Positions 40,824 to 50,151 of a stretch of 64,000 nt of DNA are shown here, one piece after another. How positions within the stretch are numbered: the first letter of the stretch is position 1; each line of letters opens with the position of its first letter. The translations under genes were made by a program, and so were the position numbers. The stretch lies in assembly GCA_900315565.1 (NCBI GenBank), contig OMZS01000013.1, positions 1,943-65,942 on the forward strand, read 5' to 3'. Under the pieces are notes generated by a model. The model had not been told where the DNA came from, ran no database searches, and saw only the letters and a program-made list of their open reading frames with translations. This DNA is from an uncultured Prevotellaceae bacterium. GTDB lineage: Bacteria; Bacteroidota; Bacteroidia; Bacteroidales; Bacteroidaceae.

Positions 40824-41588
40824 TTATGGCTCTCTCCACACTCGTTGTGCGCTGGCCTGATGGGTGGCCAGCACCAGCACTTCGGCTATTTGCACATGGG
40901 CGGGAGCCGATGCTGCGAAGAAAACCACCTCGGCAATGTCGTCGCCGTGCAGGGGCTCTATGCCAGTGTAGAGTTTTTTGGCCGCAACGGTGTCGCCGTG
41001 CAAACGCGTGTTCGAGAAGTTGGTTTCCACGAGGCCGGGCTTCACATTGGTGACGCGTATGGGCGTGTCGTAAAGATCCATGCGCAGACCGTCGCTCAGC
41101 GTCTTCACCGCAGCCTTGGTGGCGCAATAAACACTTCCTCCGGGGTAGGCCATGTCGCCCGCTACCGAGCCAATGTTGATGATGTGGCCTCGGCCACGGC
41201 TCACCATTCCTGGCACCACCGTGCGAGTGATGTTGAGCAGTGCCTTTACGTTGGTGTCAATCATGGTGAAAAACTCGTCCATGTCGCCTTCGTGTTCTTT
41301 ATCGGTGCCCAAGGCCAGTCCGGCGTTGTTCACAAGCACGTCAATGTCGCGGTATTCTTCAGGCAGACCCTCAATCAGCCGTCGCGCCTCGGCATAGTCG
41401 CGCACATCGAAGGGCAACAACAGCACGTCGGTGGCGTATTGTTCTTGCAGCTCAGCCTTCAGAGCCTCCAGTTTGTCGGTGCTGCGCGCGTTTAGTATCA
41501 GACGGCAGCCGTTGGCTGCGAATTTCTTAGCACAAGCCTCGCCGATGCCCGACGAAGCGCCTGTAATCATTATCAGTTTCTCTTTCAT
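40824..41588 (-). CDS. SDR family NAD(P)-dependent oxidoreductase
   Basis: 254 residues from ATG 41588 (MKEKLIMITGASSGIGEACA). Short-chain dehydrogenase with the dinucleotide motif TGASSGIG, NNAG (VLVNNAGLALGTDKEHEG), catalytic Ser in IINIGSVAGDMAYPG, and YxxxK in GSVYCATKAAVKTL. It resembles YdfG-type 3-hydroxy-acid/serine dehydrogenases (closest by the RPGxVETNF-like KPGLVETNFSNTR). Reaction on a small hydroxy acid with NADP is inferred. It lies 63 bp downstream of prmA on the same strand. Confidence 0.88.
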   Translation of the reverse strand: MKEKLIMITGASSGIGEACAKKFAANGCRLILNARSTDKLEALKAELQEQYATDVLLLPFDVRDYAEARRLIEGLPEEYRDIDVLVNNAGLALGTDKEHEGDMDEFFTMIDTNVKALLNITRTVVPGMVSRGRGHIINIGSVAGDMAYPGGSVYCATKAAVKTLSDGLRMDLYDTPIRVTNVKPGLVETNFSNTRLHGDTVAAKKLYTGIEPLHGDDIAEVVFFAASAPAHVQIAEVLVLATHQASAQRVWREP

Positions 41589-41650
41589 AAGTGTATGGTT
41601 TCTTGCGTTTTTGTGTGTTTCTTTTGAGTGATCGTTTTGCTTAGCTGAAA

Positions 41651-42508
41651 CTATCTGAACACCAGACAGCGCCATTCGCCAGAAGATCGTTTAGAATGGT
41701 ATTCAAGGCCGAGTTCTGATGCTTTGTTCACGAGCATGGGTATGTCGTCCTCGTAAAAGCCACTAAGAATGAGGTATGCCCCCGAAGCCATCACATCTTT
41801 GAAGGCGTGCATGTCGGCCAGCAGCGTGTTGCGGTTGATGTTGGCCATAACAATGTCGAACACTCCCGACACATGCGACAGCACATGAGCGTCGCCAAGC
41901 AGCACTTCAATGTTCTCAGCCTGATTAATGGCAGCGTTGTGGCTGGTGTTCTCTACGCTCCATTCGTCAATGTCGTATGCAACAATGCTGCTGGCCCCCA
42001 TTTTCGAGGCGGCAATGCCCAGAATGCCCGTTCCGCATCCGCAGTCGAGCACTCGCTTGTCGTGCAGGTCGATGCTGAGCAGGGTTTCTACTATCATGCG
42101 TGTGGTTTCGTGGGTGCCTGTGCCGAAAGCCTGACGCGCGTCGATGGCAATACTAAGAGCACCGGGCGACAAACTCGTGAAATCGGGTAGGGGACGCTTG
42201 GCATCGTAAATGATGCACTTGTTTTTGACCACGATGGGGTCGAATCCTTCGTCTTCCCAGGCTTGGTTCCAGTCCTTGTCCTCGGCTTCCTCGAGGGAAT
42301 AATCGATTTTGGTGTCGGGAATGGGAAATGCTGCGATGCCCTCGTCAAGTGCTTGCCGGTCGAAAAGCTGTTCCTGAACGTAACCGTCCAGTCCGGCGGA
42401 GGTTTCTTCGAACGACTCAAATCCTGCCTCGCCAGCTGTGTCGGCCAATAAGTCGCGAACAACCTCGGTGTTGGGGCTCAAATGAAATCTTGCTATCAGA
42501 TATTTCAT
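41651..42508 (-). CDS. prmA: Ribosomal protein L11 methyltransferase
   Basis: 285 residues, full length for PrmA. N-terminal substrate-recognition domain (FESFEETSAGLDGYVQEQLF), then the SAM-dependent methyltransferase fold with AFGTGTHETTRMIVETL, LDCGCGTGILGIAASKMGAS (motif I) and VMANINRNTLLADM. It trimethylates ribosomal protein L11. Confidence 0.93.
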   Translation of the reverse strand: MKYLIARFHLSPNTEVVRDLLADTAGEAGFESFEETSAGLDGYVQEQLFDRQALDEGIAAFPIPDTKIDYSLEEAEDKDWNQAWEDEGFDPIVVKNKCIIYDAKRPLPDFTSLSPGALSIAIDARQAFGTGTHETTRMIVETLLSIDLHDKRVLDCGCGTGILGIAASKMGASSIVAYDIDEWSVENTSHNAAINQAENIEVLLGDAHVLSHVSGVFDIVMANINRNTLLADMHAFKDVMASGAYLILSGFYEDDIPMLVNKASELGLEYHSKRSSGEWRCLVFR

Positions 42509-42585
42509 GGCAATTATGTTAAAAATTTCTGCAAATTTAATAAAAATAGGGAAAAACCTATCACGGTTTAGGGTTTTTCCGTAAT

Positions 42586-42612
42586 TTTGTATGCAAATTG
42601 ATGATACTTTTG
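42586..42612 (+). promoter_or_regulatory. Predicted promoter for the Tyr/Trp-rich protein gene
   Basis: TTTG at 42586-42589 and TACTTTTG at 42605-42612. The 15-nt spacing is shorter than the usual 19-20, so only the -7 box is firm. Confidence 0.5.
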
Positions 42613-42656
42613 CATCGTGAACTTAAAAAACAACTATTTAGTAAGGAGAAAATAAC

Positions 42657-43775
42657 ATGAAAAAGAGAATCCTATTATCATTACTGGTGGGTCTGCTTCC
42701 TTTGTCCCTGATTGCTCAGGACGATGTTTATTTCACTCCTAAAAAAGTGGAAAAAACTACTGCCAGCCGTGTGGAAAGCATCACAGCTGACAAAGCGGGC
42801 GACACTGCCATCAAGCGTACAGGTACCATGACGAGTGCTGCTACTCATTCGGGCAGCAACCGTGATGTGGACGAATACAACCGCCGCGGATTGCGCAGCT
42901 ATTTCGAGACGGTGGGCAAAGACTCTGTCGGCAACGACATCATAGAATTTCACGCTGACGAGAACAGCCCTGCTGACACCATCTTTGCAGGTCCGCCACT
43001 CATTGTTGAAGACGACATCTACGATTACCGTTATAGCCGGATGATGAGTCGTTGGGACGGTTTCTACGATCCCTGGCTCTATGGTTATTCCTGGCACAGC
43101 CCTTGGTGGTATAGCCGCTACGGCTGGTACAGTTTGTGGTATGATCCTTGGTACGATCCCTGGTACGACCCGTGGTATTACGGTTACTATGGGTGGGGTG
43201 GCTACTACGGATGGTATTCGCCTTGGTATTACAGCTGGTACTCGCCCTGGTACTATGGAAGCTTGTATCCAACATGGTATTACAGCGGCATCAGGACGTA
43301 CTATGCTCCCAGATATTCTTCTTATGGAATTACGGGTACGCAGAATCACGGCTACATAGCCAACAAGACTGTTGACAGAGGCCACTACAACGGCCGCACT
43401 CATACCTTCTCGAATGGAACCTTCGGCGGTTCCAGAAGCATTGGTGCTATGGCCAACTCTTCGCGCAACGCCTCTGGCACCCGCTCATCGTCAACATACG
43501 GCGTCACTCGCAACACCAATGGTACCTTCGGCGGTAGCCGCAGCTATGGCTCCACACGCTCTTCTTCGTCAAGCAGTTCTTCGGGCTCATGGGGTGGCAG
43601 CCGTAGTTCGGGCAGCTACAATTCGGGTAGCACTCGCAGCTCTAGTGGCAGTTTCGGCTCCGGAAGCAGCAGCCGCAGTTCGAGCAGCTTTGGCGGCGGC
43701 AGCAGCTTCGGTGGCAGTCGCTCTGGTGGTGGCGGTGGTTCGCGTGGCGGCAGTTTTGGCGGTCGCAGACACTAA
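42657..43775 (+). CDS. Secreted Tyr/Trp-rich and Gly/Ser-rich low-complexity protein
   Basis: 372 residues with a signal peptide (KKRILLSLLVGLLPLSLIAQ). Three zones: residues about 20-120 charged and mixed; about 125-220 almost made of Trp, Tyr, Pro and Gly in repeats such as WYDPWYDPWYDPWYYGYYGW and WYSPWYYSWYSPWYYG; about 225-372 Ser/Gly/Arg repeats (GTFGGSRS, then SSSSSGSWGGSRSSGSY). There is no known domain. Its strong composition resembles structural, adhesive or self-associating proteins. It lies 54 bp upstream of an OmpP1/FadL gene, so both may be cotranscribed. Function unknown. Confidence 0.75.
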   Translation: MKKRILLSLLVGLLPLSLIAQDDVYFTPKKVEKTTASRVESITADKAGDTAIKRTGTMTSAATHSGSNRDVDEYNRRGLRSYFETVGKDSVGNDIIEFHADENSPADTIFAGPPLIVEDDIYDYRYSRMMSRWDGFYDPWLYGYSWHSPWWYSRYGWYSLWYDPWYDPWYDPWYYGYYGWGGYYGWYSPWYYSWYSPWYYGSLYPTWYYSGIRTYYAPRYSSYGITGTQNHGYIANKTVDRGHYNGRTHTFSNGTFGGSRSIGAMANSSRNASGTRSSSTYGVTRNTNGTFGGSRSYGSTRSSSSSSSSGSWGGSRSSGSYNSGSTRSSSGSFGSGSSSRSSSSFGGGSSFGGSRSGGGGGSRGGSFGGRRH

Positions 43776-43829
43776 TTGAATTACCTTATTTATTTGTAAA
43801 CCAAACATACCTTTATTATTTCGAACGAT

Positions 43830-45389
43830 ATGAAAAAGATTCAGCTTATAATAACCGCTATACTGCTGGCCGTTGTGCCAGCAGCGGCACAGGAAACTTA
43901 CGAGAACGCCAAAATTGCTGCCGAGGATCTGAACGGCACAGCCCGCTATGTGGGTATGGGTGGCGCCATGGATGCTCTGGGTGCCGACATCTCAACCATC
44001 TCAACCAACCCTGCCGGCATCGGACTTTTCCGCTCGTCATCAGCCAGTGTGTCGTTCGGAGGTGTCTCTCAGCAAGACGCCAGCAACTTTGCCAGCGCTA
44101 ACAAAACCAATATGAGCTTCGACCAGGCTGGTTTTGTGTGGGCAAGCCGCTCAGGCCGAAACGGATTTCTGAACATTGGTGTCAACTACCATAAGAGCCG
44201 TAACTTCGACATGATTCTCTCGGCTGCCGACCGGCTGGGCAATGCCTCGCAGAACAAGCTCACATACGTCAAGGCCATGAACGGACTGCTTTATCCCACC
44301 CATCAGGCTTCCGACGGCAATTATGTGCCCGACTTCGACCGTGCATATATCACCTGCAATCAGCTTGACGACATCTATGCACGCAACTTGAATTTCGACA
44401 CCACCGACAACACTTGGTACTACAACGATGCTAACAGCTACACCTTCGACCGTGGACACAAGGGTTATGTGGGTGAATACGACTTCAACATCAGCGGCAA
44501 CATCAACGACCGCGTTTATCTCGGACTTACTGTGGGCCTGCACGACGTTAAGTATCGCCATTACAGCGAATACAAAGAGCAACTGGAGGATTTGAGCCTG
44601 ACGGTTTCCGACGAGCGCAACATCGACGGCTACGGCTACGACGTGAAGGCTGGCGTGATTTTCCGCCCGGTGGAGGCTTCTCCTTTCCGCATCGGTTTCT
44701 CTGTGGCAACGCCTATCTTCTATGATTTGAAAACGGAGAACCTGACCTCTGTGAGCGACGGCTCAACCACAGTGTGGAATAGCGAGAAATACGACTTTAA
44801 ACTCTACACTCCCTGGAAATTCGGTGTGAGCATGGGCCACACGGTTGGCAACATGTTGGCCATAGGCGCCAGTTATGAGTTTGCCGACTATGCTCATCTT
44901 GACACGCGCTACAACACTGGCGACTACTATGACTATTGGTACGACAGCTATTACAGCAGCAGTTCCAGCGACAACGTGATGAACGACCACACCAAGCAGA
45001 CCCTGAAAGGCGTGAGCACGCTGAAAGTAGGAGCTGAACTGAAGCCCGACAAAGACTTTGCTATCCGACTGGGATACAACTATGTCAGCCCTATGTATCA
45101 GAAGGATGGTTTTAAGGACGGCACTCTCGACACCGACGGCTCTTACTACAGTTCGGCTACCGACTATACCAACTGGAATGCCACTAATCGCATCACCTGT
45201 GGTTTTGGTTATAATATCGGCCAACTGAGTCTCGACCTGGCCTATCAGTATTCGTCCACCAGCGGCAATTTCTCGCCCTTTGCTAGCTATTATGATAACA
45301 AATATCCCGAGGCCGACAACATCTGCAACGAGGTGAAAGTAAATTTCAAACGCCATCAGCTGCTCTTCACCGCAGGCTACAGATTCTAG
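43830..45389 (+). CDS. OmpP1/FadL-family outer-membrane protein
   Basis: 519 residues with signal peptide (KKIQLIITAILLAVVPAAAQ). ARYVGMGGAMDALGADISTI, STNPAGIGLFRSS is the typical N-terminal hatch of OmpP1/FadL channels; the rest alternates beta-strands ending in an aromatic residue (C-terminal HQLLFTAGYRF). It probably forms a 14-strand outer-membrane barrel for hydrophobic substrates. Closed by a terminator at 45422. Confidence 0.85.
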   Translation: MKKIQLIITAILLAVVPAAAQETYENAKIAAEDLNGTARYVGMGGAMDALGADISTISTNPAGIGLFRSSSASVSFGGVSQQDASNFASANKTNMSFDQAGFVWASRSGRNGFLNIGVNYHKSRNFDMILSAADRLGNASQNKLTYVKAMNGLLYPTHQASDGNYVPDFDRAYITCNQLDDIYARNLNFDTTDNTWYYNDANSYTFDRGHKGYVGEYDFNISGNINDRVYLGLTVGLHDVKYRHYSEYKEQLEDLSLTVSDERNIDGYGYDVKAGVIFRPVEASPFRIGFSVATPIFYDLKTENLTSVSDGSTTVWNSEKYDFKLYTPWKFGVSMGHTVGNMLAIGASYEFADYAHLDTRYNTGDYYDYWYDSYYSSSSSDNVMNDHTKQTLKGVSTLKVGAELKPDKDFAIRLGYNYVSPMYQKDGFKDGTLDTDGSYYSSATDYTNWNATNRITCGFGYNIGQLSLDLAYQYSSTSGNFSPFASYYDNKYPEADNICNEVKVNFKRHQLLFTAGYRF

Positions 45390-45421
45390 TCAGATTTCGG
45401 CTTTCACAACATTTAAAAGAG

Positions 45422-45457
45422 GCGACAGAAGCATTTTCGTGTTTCTGTCGCTATTTT
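45422..45457 (+). terminator. Terminator after the OmpP1-like gene
   Basis: Stem GCGACAGAA (45422-45430) / TTTCTGTCGC (45442-45451), followed by TATTTTTA. Confidence 0.8.
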
Positions 45458-45491
45458 TATTACCCTAATTTAAAATAAAAACACCGATTTA

Positions 45492-45523
45492 TTTGTCAGT
45501 ATGCAAAAATAGGCGTATCTTTG
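45492..45523 (+). promoter_or_regulatory. Strong predicted promoter for the polysaccharide-export gene
   Basis: TTTG at 45492-45495, 20-nt spacer, TATCTTTG at 45516-45523; start at 45582 is about 52 nt after the expected transcript start. Confidence 0.75.
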
Positions 45524-45581
45524 CACAAAATTTTATAAAATTCTTTTTCTGATTGTTGAAAATACATAACATTTTTAAGAT

Positions 45582-46379
45582 ATGAAGAAAGTTTTGTTCT
45601 CCGTTGTTATCATTGCAATGGCTCTGCTCCTCAACAGTTGCGGAAGCAGTAAAAAAGTTGCTTATTTCCAAAACATCGACGAAATCAGTCTGGCTGCCTC
45701 GCGTGGACTTTACGATGCTAAAATCATGCCGAAAGACCAGCTGACCATTACTGTTCACACAACCGACCCCGCTGCCGCTCAGCCGTTTAACCTCACGGTG
45801 CGCCACGGACTCGGTGCCAACAACTCGGTTTCAAACAGTGGCGGTAGTTTGATGGGATATCTTGTGGACAACAATGGTGATATCGATTTCCCCGTCTTGG
45901 GTAAAATTCATGTTCAGGGCCTTACCAAGCGTCAGTGTGAGGATATGATTCGCGAGCGTATTATTCCTTATATGGCAAAGACGGAGAATCCCCTGGTAGT
46001 TGTGCGCATGTCGAGCTTCAAGGTTACTGTGCTTGGCGAAGTAGGCCATTCAGGTTCCATCTCTGTTGCACAAGAGAAAGTCAACATCCTCGAAGCTCTT
46101 GCTCAGGCCGGCGACCTCACCATCTATGGTAAGCGCGACAATGTGCTCCTGCTGCGCGAGGATGAGATGGGACAGAAACACCAGTACCGCATCAATCTGA
46201 ACGACGCCAATCTCATCAACTCGCCGCTCTACTACCTGCAGCAGAACGACATCGTGTATGTGGAGCCGAATACCGTGAAGGCAAAGAACTCTGACATCGG
46301 TTCTTCCACCACCATCTGGTTCTCGTTTATCAGTATTGCGACGTCGGTTGCATCCCTCCTCGTTAATATTTTACGTTAA
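45582..46379 (+). CDS. Wza-like polysaccharide biosynthesis/export lipoprotein
   Basis: 265 residues with a lipoprotein signal (MKKVLFSVVIIAMALLLNSC, Cys20). Poly_export domain with KIMPKDQLTITVHTTDP, then SLBB-like segments (YLVDNNGDIDFPVLGKIHVQ, SFKVTVLGEVGHSGSISV). It ends in a hydrophobic helix (IWFSFISIATSVASLLVNIL) as in outer-membrane export channels. It normally partners with a Wzc-type tyrosine kinase or chain-length regulator; none lies beside it, as a terminator and glmS follow. Either a capsule locus is elsewhere or this copy works alone. Confidence 0.85.
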   Translation: MKKVLFSVVIIAMALLLNSCGSSKKVAYFQNIDEISLAASRGLYDAKIMPKDQLTITVHTTDPAAAQPFNLTVRHGLGANNSVSNSGGSLMGYLVDNNGDIDFPVLGKIHVQGLTKRQCEDMIRERIIPYMAKTENPLVVVRMSSFKVTVLGEVGHSGSISVAQEKVNILEALAQAGDLTIYGKRDNVLLLREDEMGQKHQYRINLNDANLINSPLYYLQQNDIVYVEPNTVKAKNSDIGSSTTIWFSFISIATSVASLLVNILR

Positions 46380-46397
46380 ATAATCGAATTATTCATA

Positions 46398-46447
46398 CAG
46401 AGGTACAGAGCAAAGATCATACATTCTTCTCTGTTCCTCTGTTTTTT
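46398..46447 (+). terminator. Terminator between the export gene and glmS
   Basis: Stem CAGAGGTACAGAG (46398-46410) / CTCTGTTCCTCTG (46429-46441) with one mismatch, followed by TTTTTTG. It stands only about 20 nt before the glmS ATG, so it could also act as an attenuator. Confidence 0.7.
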
Positions 46448-46466
46448 GTATTAAAACTAAAGGAAA

Positions 46467-48311
46467 ATGTGTGGTATAGTAGGATATTTAGGTAATCAAA
46501 ACGCGTTCCCCATTCTGATTAAGGGTCTCAAGCGGCTGGAGTATCGTGGTTACGATTCAGCCGGCGTAGCACTCCTTAACGAGAATGGGGAACTTAGCGT
46601 TTATAAGGCCAAAGGCAAAGTGGCCGGCCTTGAAGAGTTTTGTGCTGACAAGAACATCAGCGGAACCGTGGGCATTGCCCACACGCGCTGGGCAACGCAC
46701 GGCGAACCGTCGTCTGTGAATGCTCATCCTCATTATTCTGAGTCGAAAAACCTGGCCATCATTCACAACGGCATCATTGAGAACTATGCAGAACTGAAAA
46801 AGAATCTCGAAGAAAAAGGCATTCATTTCCGCTCGCAAACCGACACTGAGGTGCTCGTTCAGTTGGTAGAGTATATCCAGCGTTCAAACAATCTCGAGTT
46901 GCTTCAAGCTGTTCAGGTGGCGCTCCATCAGGTTATCGGGGCTTACGCCATCGCTCTGCTCGACAAATCCAATCCCAATCAGATAATCGCTGCCCGAAAG
47001 CAGAGTCCGCTCGTCGTGGGCATTGGCGAGAACGAGTTTTTCCTTGGTTCCGATGCCAGTCCCATCGTGGAATACACCGACAAAGTGGTCTATCTTGAAG
47101 ACGGCAACATTGCCGTTATCCGTCGCGACGACGATTTACACATTGTCAGCATCGACAACCATGAGCTGATTCCCGAAGTCAAGACCGTTGACATCAATCT
47201 GGGGCAGATAGAGAAAGGCGGCTACGCCCACTTCATGCTCAAGGAAATTTTTGAGCAGCCTGAGTGCATCACCAACTGCATGCGGGGCCGCATCAATGTA
47301 GAGGCCGACAACGTCACACTAAGTGCCGTTATCGACTACCGTCGTCAGTTGTTGGCCGCCAAGCGCATCATCATCGTGGCCTGCGGCACGTCGTGGCACG
47401 CCGGACTCATTGGCAAGCAAATCATTGAGAACCTCTGTCGCATACCCGTTGAGGTAGAGTACGCCTCGGAGTTCCGTTACCGCAATCCTGTGGTCAACAG
47501 CAACGATGTGGTTATTGCCATTTCACAGAGTGGCGAGACGGCCGACACGCTGGCCGCCGTTGAATTGGCCAAGCAGCGCGGAGCTTTCATCTACGGCATC
47601 TGCAACGCCATCGGCTCAAGCATTCCGCGCGCCACTCACACTGGCTCTTACATTCACGTAGGCCCGGAGATTGGTGTGGCTTCCACCAAGGCCTTCACCG
47701 GCCAGGTGACGGTGCTCACCATGCTGGCCCTCGCCCTGGCACAGGCTAAAGGTACCATTGCACACGACGAATATGTAAGCATTGTGAAAGAGCTGAACGA
47801 TATTCCGAACAAAATGCGCGAGGTGCTGAAACTCAACGACCGCATTGCCGACCTGAGCCGCATGTTCACCTATGCCAGCAATTTTCTCTACCTTGGGCGC
47901 GGTTTCAGTTATCCCGTTGCTCTTGAAGGTGCACTCAAGCTCAAGGAAATAAGTTATATCCATGCCGAGGGCTATCCCGCCGCAGAGATGAAGCACGGCC
48001 CCATTGCCCTCATCGACTCCGATATGCCCGTTGTCGTAGTGGCCACCCACAACGCCATGTACGAGAAAGTGCTCTCCAACATCCAGGAAATCAAAGCCCG
48101 CAAAGGCAAGGTCATCGCCCTCGTTTCGAAAGGCGACGACACCATTGCCCGCATTGCCGACGAGGTTATTGAGCTTCCCGACACACTAGAGTGTCTCGAA
48201 CCGCTCATTGCCACCATTCCCCTGCAGCTTCTGGCCTACCACGTCGCCGTCTGCAAGGGCAAAGACGTTGACCAGCCCCGCAACTTGGCTAAATCAGTCA
48301 CAGTGGAGTAG
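46467..48311 (+). CDS. glmS: Glutamine--fructose-6-phosphate aminotransferase (isomerizing)
   Basis: 614 residues. The N-terminal glutaminase uses Cys2 of MCGIVGYLGNQNAFPILIKG; RWATHGEPSSVNAHPHYS and HNGIIENY are the Gln-binding loops. Two SIS domains follow (AISQSGETADTLAA and AEGYPAAEMKHGPIALIDS) and the tail ends in PRNLAKSVTVE. It makes glucosamine-6-phosphate, the first step to UDP-GlcNAc for peptidoglycan and LPS. I see no glmS ribozyme sequence, as expected outside Firmicutes. Confidence 0.97.
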   Translation: MCGIVGYLGNQNAFPILIKGLKRLEYRGYDSAGVALLNENGELSVYKAKGKVAGLEEFCADKNISGTVGIAHTRWATHGEPSSVNAHPHYSESKNLAIIHNGIIENYAELKKNLEEKGIHFRSQTDTEVLVQLVEYIQRSNNLELLQAVQVALHQVIGAYAIALLDKSNPNQIIAARKQSPLVVGIGENEFFLGSDASPIVEYTDKVVYLEDGNIAVIRRDDDLHIVSIDNHELIPEVKTVDINLGQIEKGGYAHFMLKEIFEQPECITNCMRGRINVEADNVTLSAVIDYRRQLLAAKRIIIVACGTSWHAGLIGKQIIENLCRIPVEVEYASEFRYRNPVVNSNDVVIAISQSGETADTLAAVELAKQRGAFIYGICNAIGSSIPRATHTGSYIHVGPEIGVASTKAFTGQVTVLTMLALALAQAKGTIAHDEYVSIVKELNDIPNKMREVLKLNDRIADLSRMFTYASNFLYLGRGFSYPVALEGALKLKEISYIHAEGYPAAEMKHGPIALIDSDMPVVVVATHNAMYEKVLSNIQEIKARKGKVIALVSKGDDTIARIADEVIELPDTLECLEPLIATIPLQLLAYHVAVCKGKDVDQPRNLAKSVTVE

Positions 48312-48364
48312 GGCATACCACATGACCAACACGAGAAGAATCCCCAATCAACAGCAAATAAACG

Positions 48365-48404
48365 CAACAACGGCCAGCATTTTTCGCGATGCTGGCCGTT
48401 GTTG
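48365..48404. terminator. Bidirectional terminator between glmS and proS
   Basis: Perfect 16-bp stem CAACAACGGCCAGCAT (48365-48380) / ATGCTGGCCGTTGTTG (48389-48404) with an 8-nt loop between convergent genes. Confidence 0.85.
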
Positions 48405-48437
48405 TAGAATCAACTGAGTGTTATTGAGAAAAACCTC

Positions 48438-49919
48438 TTAATAACTGCGGGCAATAATGACGCGAGCCTTGGAGGGCTTGCCCGTTACCATATCCACGCC
48501 AGGAGTCTGCTCTACGCCGAAGGGCACACAGCGGATGGTGGCCTGCGTTTCTTCCTTGATGCGGGCTTCTGTCTCGGCTGTGCCGTCCCAGTGGCAGAGG
48601 AAGAAGCCTCCGTCCTTGACGCGCTCCTTGAACTCCTCGTAGTTGTCGCACTCGAAGATGTGGGCGTCACGATAAGTTTTGGCCTTCTGGAAGATGTTCT
48701 GCTGAATGTCTTCCAGCAGCTGCTCCACGTATTCAACGATGCCGTCGATGCTGCGGGTTTCTTTCTCCAACGTGTCGCGGCGCATCACCTCGATGGTGCC
48801 GTTCTCCAGGTCGCGTCCGCCCATGACGAGGCGAACGGGCACACCCTTCAGTTCGTAGTCGGCAAATTTGAAGCCTGGACGTTTGTTGTCGGCGTCGTCG
48901 TACTTCACGCTGATGCCAGCCTTGCGCAACTGGTCGATAACCGGCTGCAGCCGCTCGCTGATGGCGGCCAGTTGGTCGGCACCTTTGGTGATGGGCACGA
49001 TGACCACCTGAATGGGAGCCAGGCGCGGCGGCAATACAAGTCCATTGTCATCGGAGTGAGTCATGATGAGAGCTCCGATGAGTCGGGTGCTGACGCCCCA
49101 CGAAGTGGCCCACACATATTCGGGCTTATTCTCTTTATTAAGATAGGTGACATCGAAAGCCTTGGCGAAGTTCTGCCCGAGGAAGTGGCTGGTGCCGCTC
49201 TGCAGGGCCTTGCCGTCCTGCATCATGGCCTCGATGGTGTAGGTGTCGAGTGCTCCGGCAAAACGTTCGGTCTCGCTCTTCACGCCCTGTACCACGGGAA
49301 CCGCCATCCACTCTTCGGCAAACTTGGCATAAACTTTCAGCATCTTCTGTGCTTCCTCCTCGGCTTCCTCGCGCGTGGCGTGGGCCGTGTGACCCTCTTG
49401 CCAAAGGAACTCGCTAGTGCGCAGGAACGGGCGTGTGCGCATTTCCCATCGCATGACGTTGCACCATTGGTTGCACATCAGAGGCAGGTCGCGCCAAGAG
49501 TGAATCCAGTTCTTATAAGTGTTCCAGATAATGGTTTCGCTGGTGGGGCGGACGATGAGTTCTTCTTCCAAACGGGCGGCGGGATCAACCTCTACACCGC
49601 TCTTGTCCTCTTTGGCGCGCAGACGATAGTGAGTGACCACGGCGCACTCTTTGGCGAAGCCTTCCACATGTTCGGCTTCGCGCGAAAGGAATGATTTGGG
49701 AATGAGCAGAGGGAAATAAGCGTTTTGTGCGCCGGTTTCCTTGAACATCAGGTCGAGCTGGTGCTGCATTTTCTCCCAGATGGCGTAGCCATAAGGTTTG
49801 ATAACCATGCAGCCGCGCACGGCCGACTGTTCGGCGAGATCGGCTTTTACAACCAAGTCGTTAAACCACTGACTATAGTTGTCAGCACGCTTGGTGAGTT
49901 CTTTCAATTCTTTTGCCAT
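48438..49919 (-). CDS. proS: Prolyl-tRNA synthetase (archaeal/eukaryotic type)
   Basis: 493 residues, the short ProS3 form without the editing insertion. Class II motifs: [18 protein letters not shown], motif 2 region [20 protein letters not shown], motif 3 [20 protein letters not shown]; anticodon-binding domain after residue about 285, and the C-terminal ProS zinc-domain remnant ending ARVIIARSY. It charges tRNA-Pro. Minus-strand -7 box at 50042-50049. Confidence 0.95.
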   Translation of the reverse strand: MAKELKELTKRADNYSQWFNDLVVKADLAEQSAVRGCMVIKPYGYAIWEKMQHQLDLMFKETGAQNAYFPLLIPKSFLSREAEHVEGFAKECAVVTHYRLRAKEDKSGVEVDPAARLEEELIVRPTSETIIWNTYKNWIHSWRDLPLMCNQWCNVMRWEMRTRPFLRTSEFLWQEGHTAHATREEAEEEAQKMLKVYAKFAEEWMAVPVVQGVKSETERFAGALDTYTIEAMMQDGKALQSGTSHFLGQNFAKAFDVTYLNKENKPEYVWATSWGVSTRLIGALIMTHSDDNGLVLPPRLAPIQVVIVPITKGADQLAAISERLQPVIDQLRKAGISVKYDDADNKRPGFKFADYELKGVPVRLVMGGRDLENGTIEVMRRDTLEKETRSIDGIVEYVEQLLEDIQQNIFQKAKTYRDAHIFECDNYEEFKERVKDGGFFLCHWDGTAETEARIKEETQATIRCVPFGVEQTPGVDMVTGKPSKARVIIARSY

Positions 49920-50041
49920 GATTTGATTTTTATCTTAATTTGTGATTATTATTCAACAATTTTGGCGTTAATAGGGAAATCCATACTGCTTTTTAGGCAA
50001 ATTCCCCTTGGCCAGAAAGCCATTATTCTGTAAATTTGCCG

Positions 50042-50049
50042 CAAAATTA
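50042..50049 (-). promoter_or_regulatory. Predicted -7 box TAATTTTG for proS
   Basis: TAnnTTTG on the minus strand, about 125 bp upstream of the proS start; it is in the same divergent spacer as the OmpA promoter. Confidence 0.45.
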
Positions 50050-50092
50050 CAAAATAATGTTGAGAACACGTGCAATATAAGAAAAAAAGAAT

Positions 50093-50100
50093 TATCTTTG
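50093..50100 (+). promoter_or_regulatory. Predicted -7 box TATCTTTG for the OmpA-like gene
   Basis: Exact TAnnTTTG, about 52 nt before ATG 50152; no clear -33 element. Confidence 0.6.
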
Positions 50101-50151
50101 CACTGTTGAAAACGAAAATTCATATCAATCAACTTTAAATTTATAGTAATT

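Noticed and set aside
46380-46466. glmS ribozyme or attenuator
   Set aside because: The hairpin is a simple stem with a T-tract; no ribozyme core.
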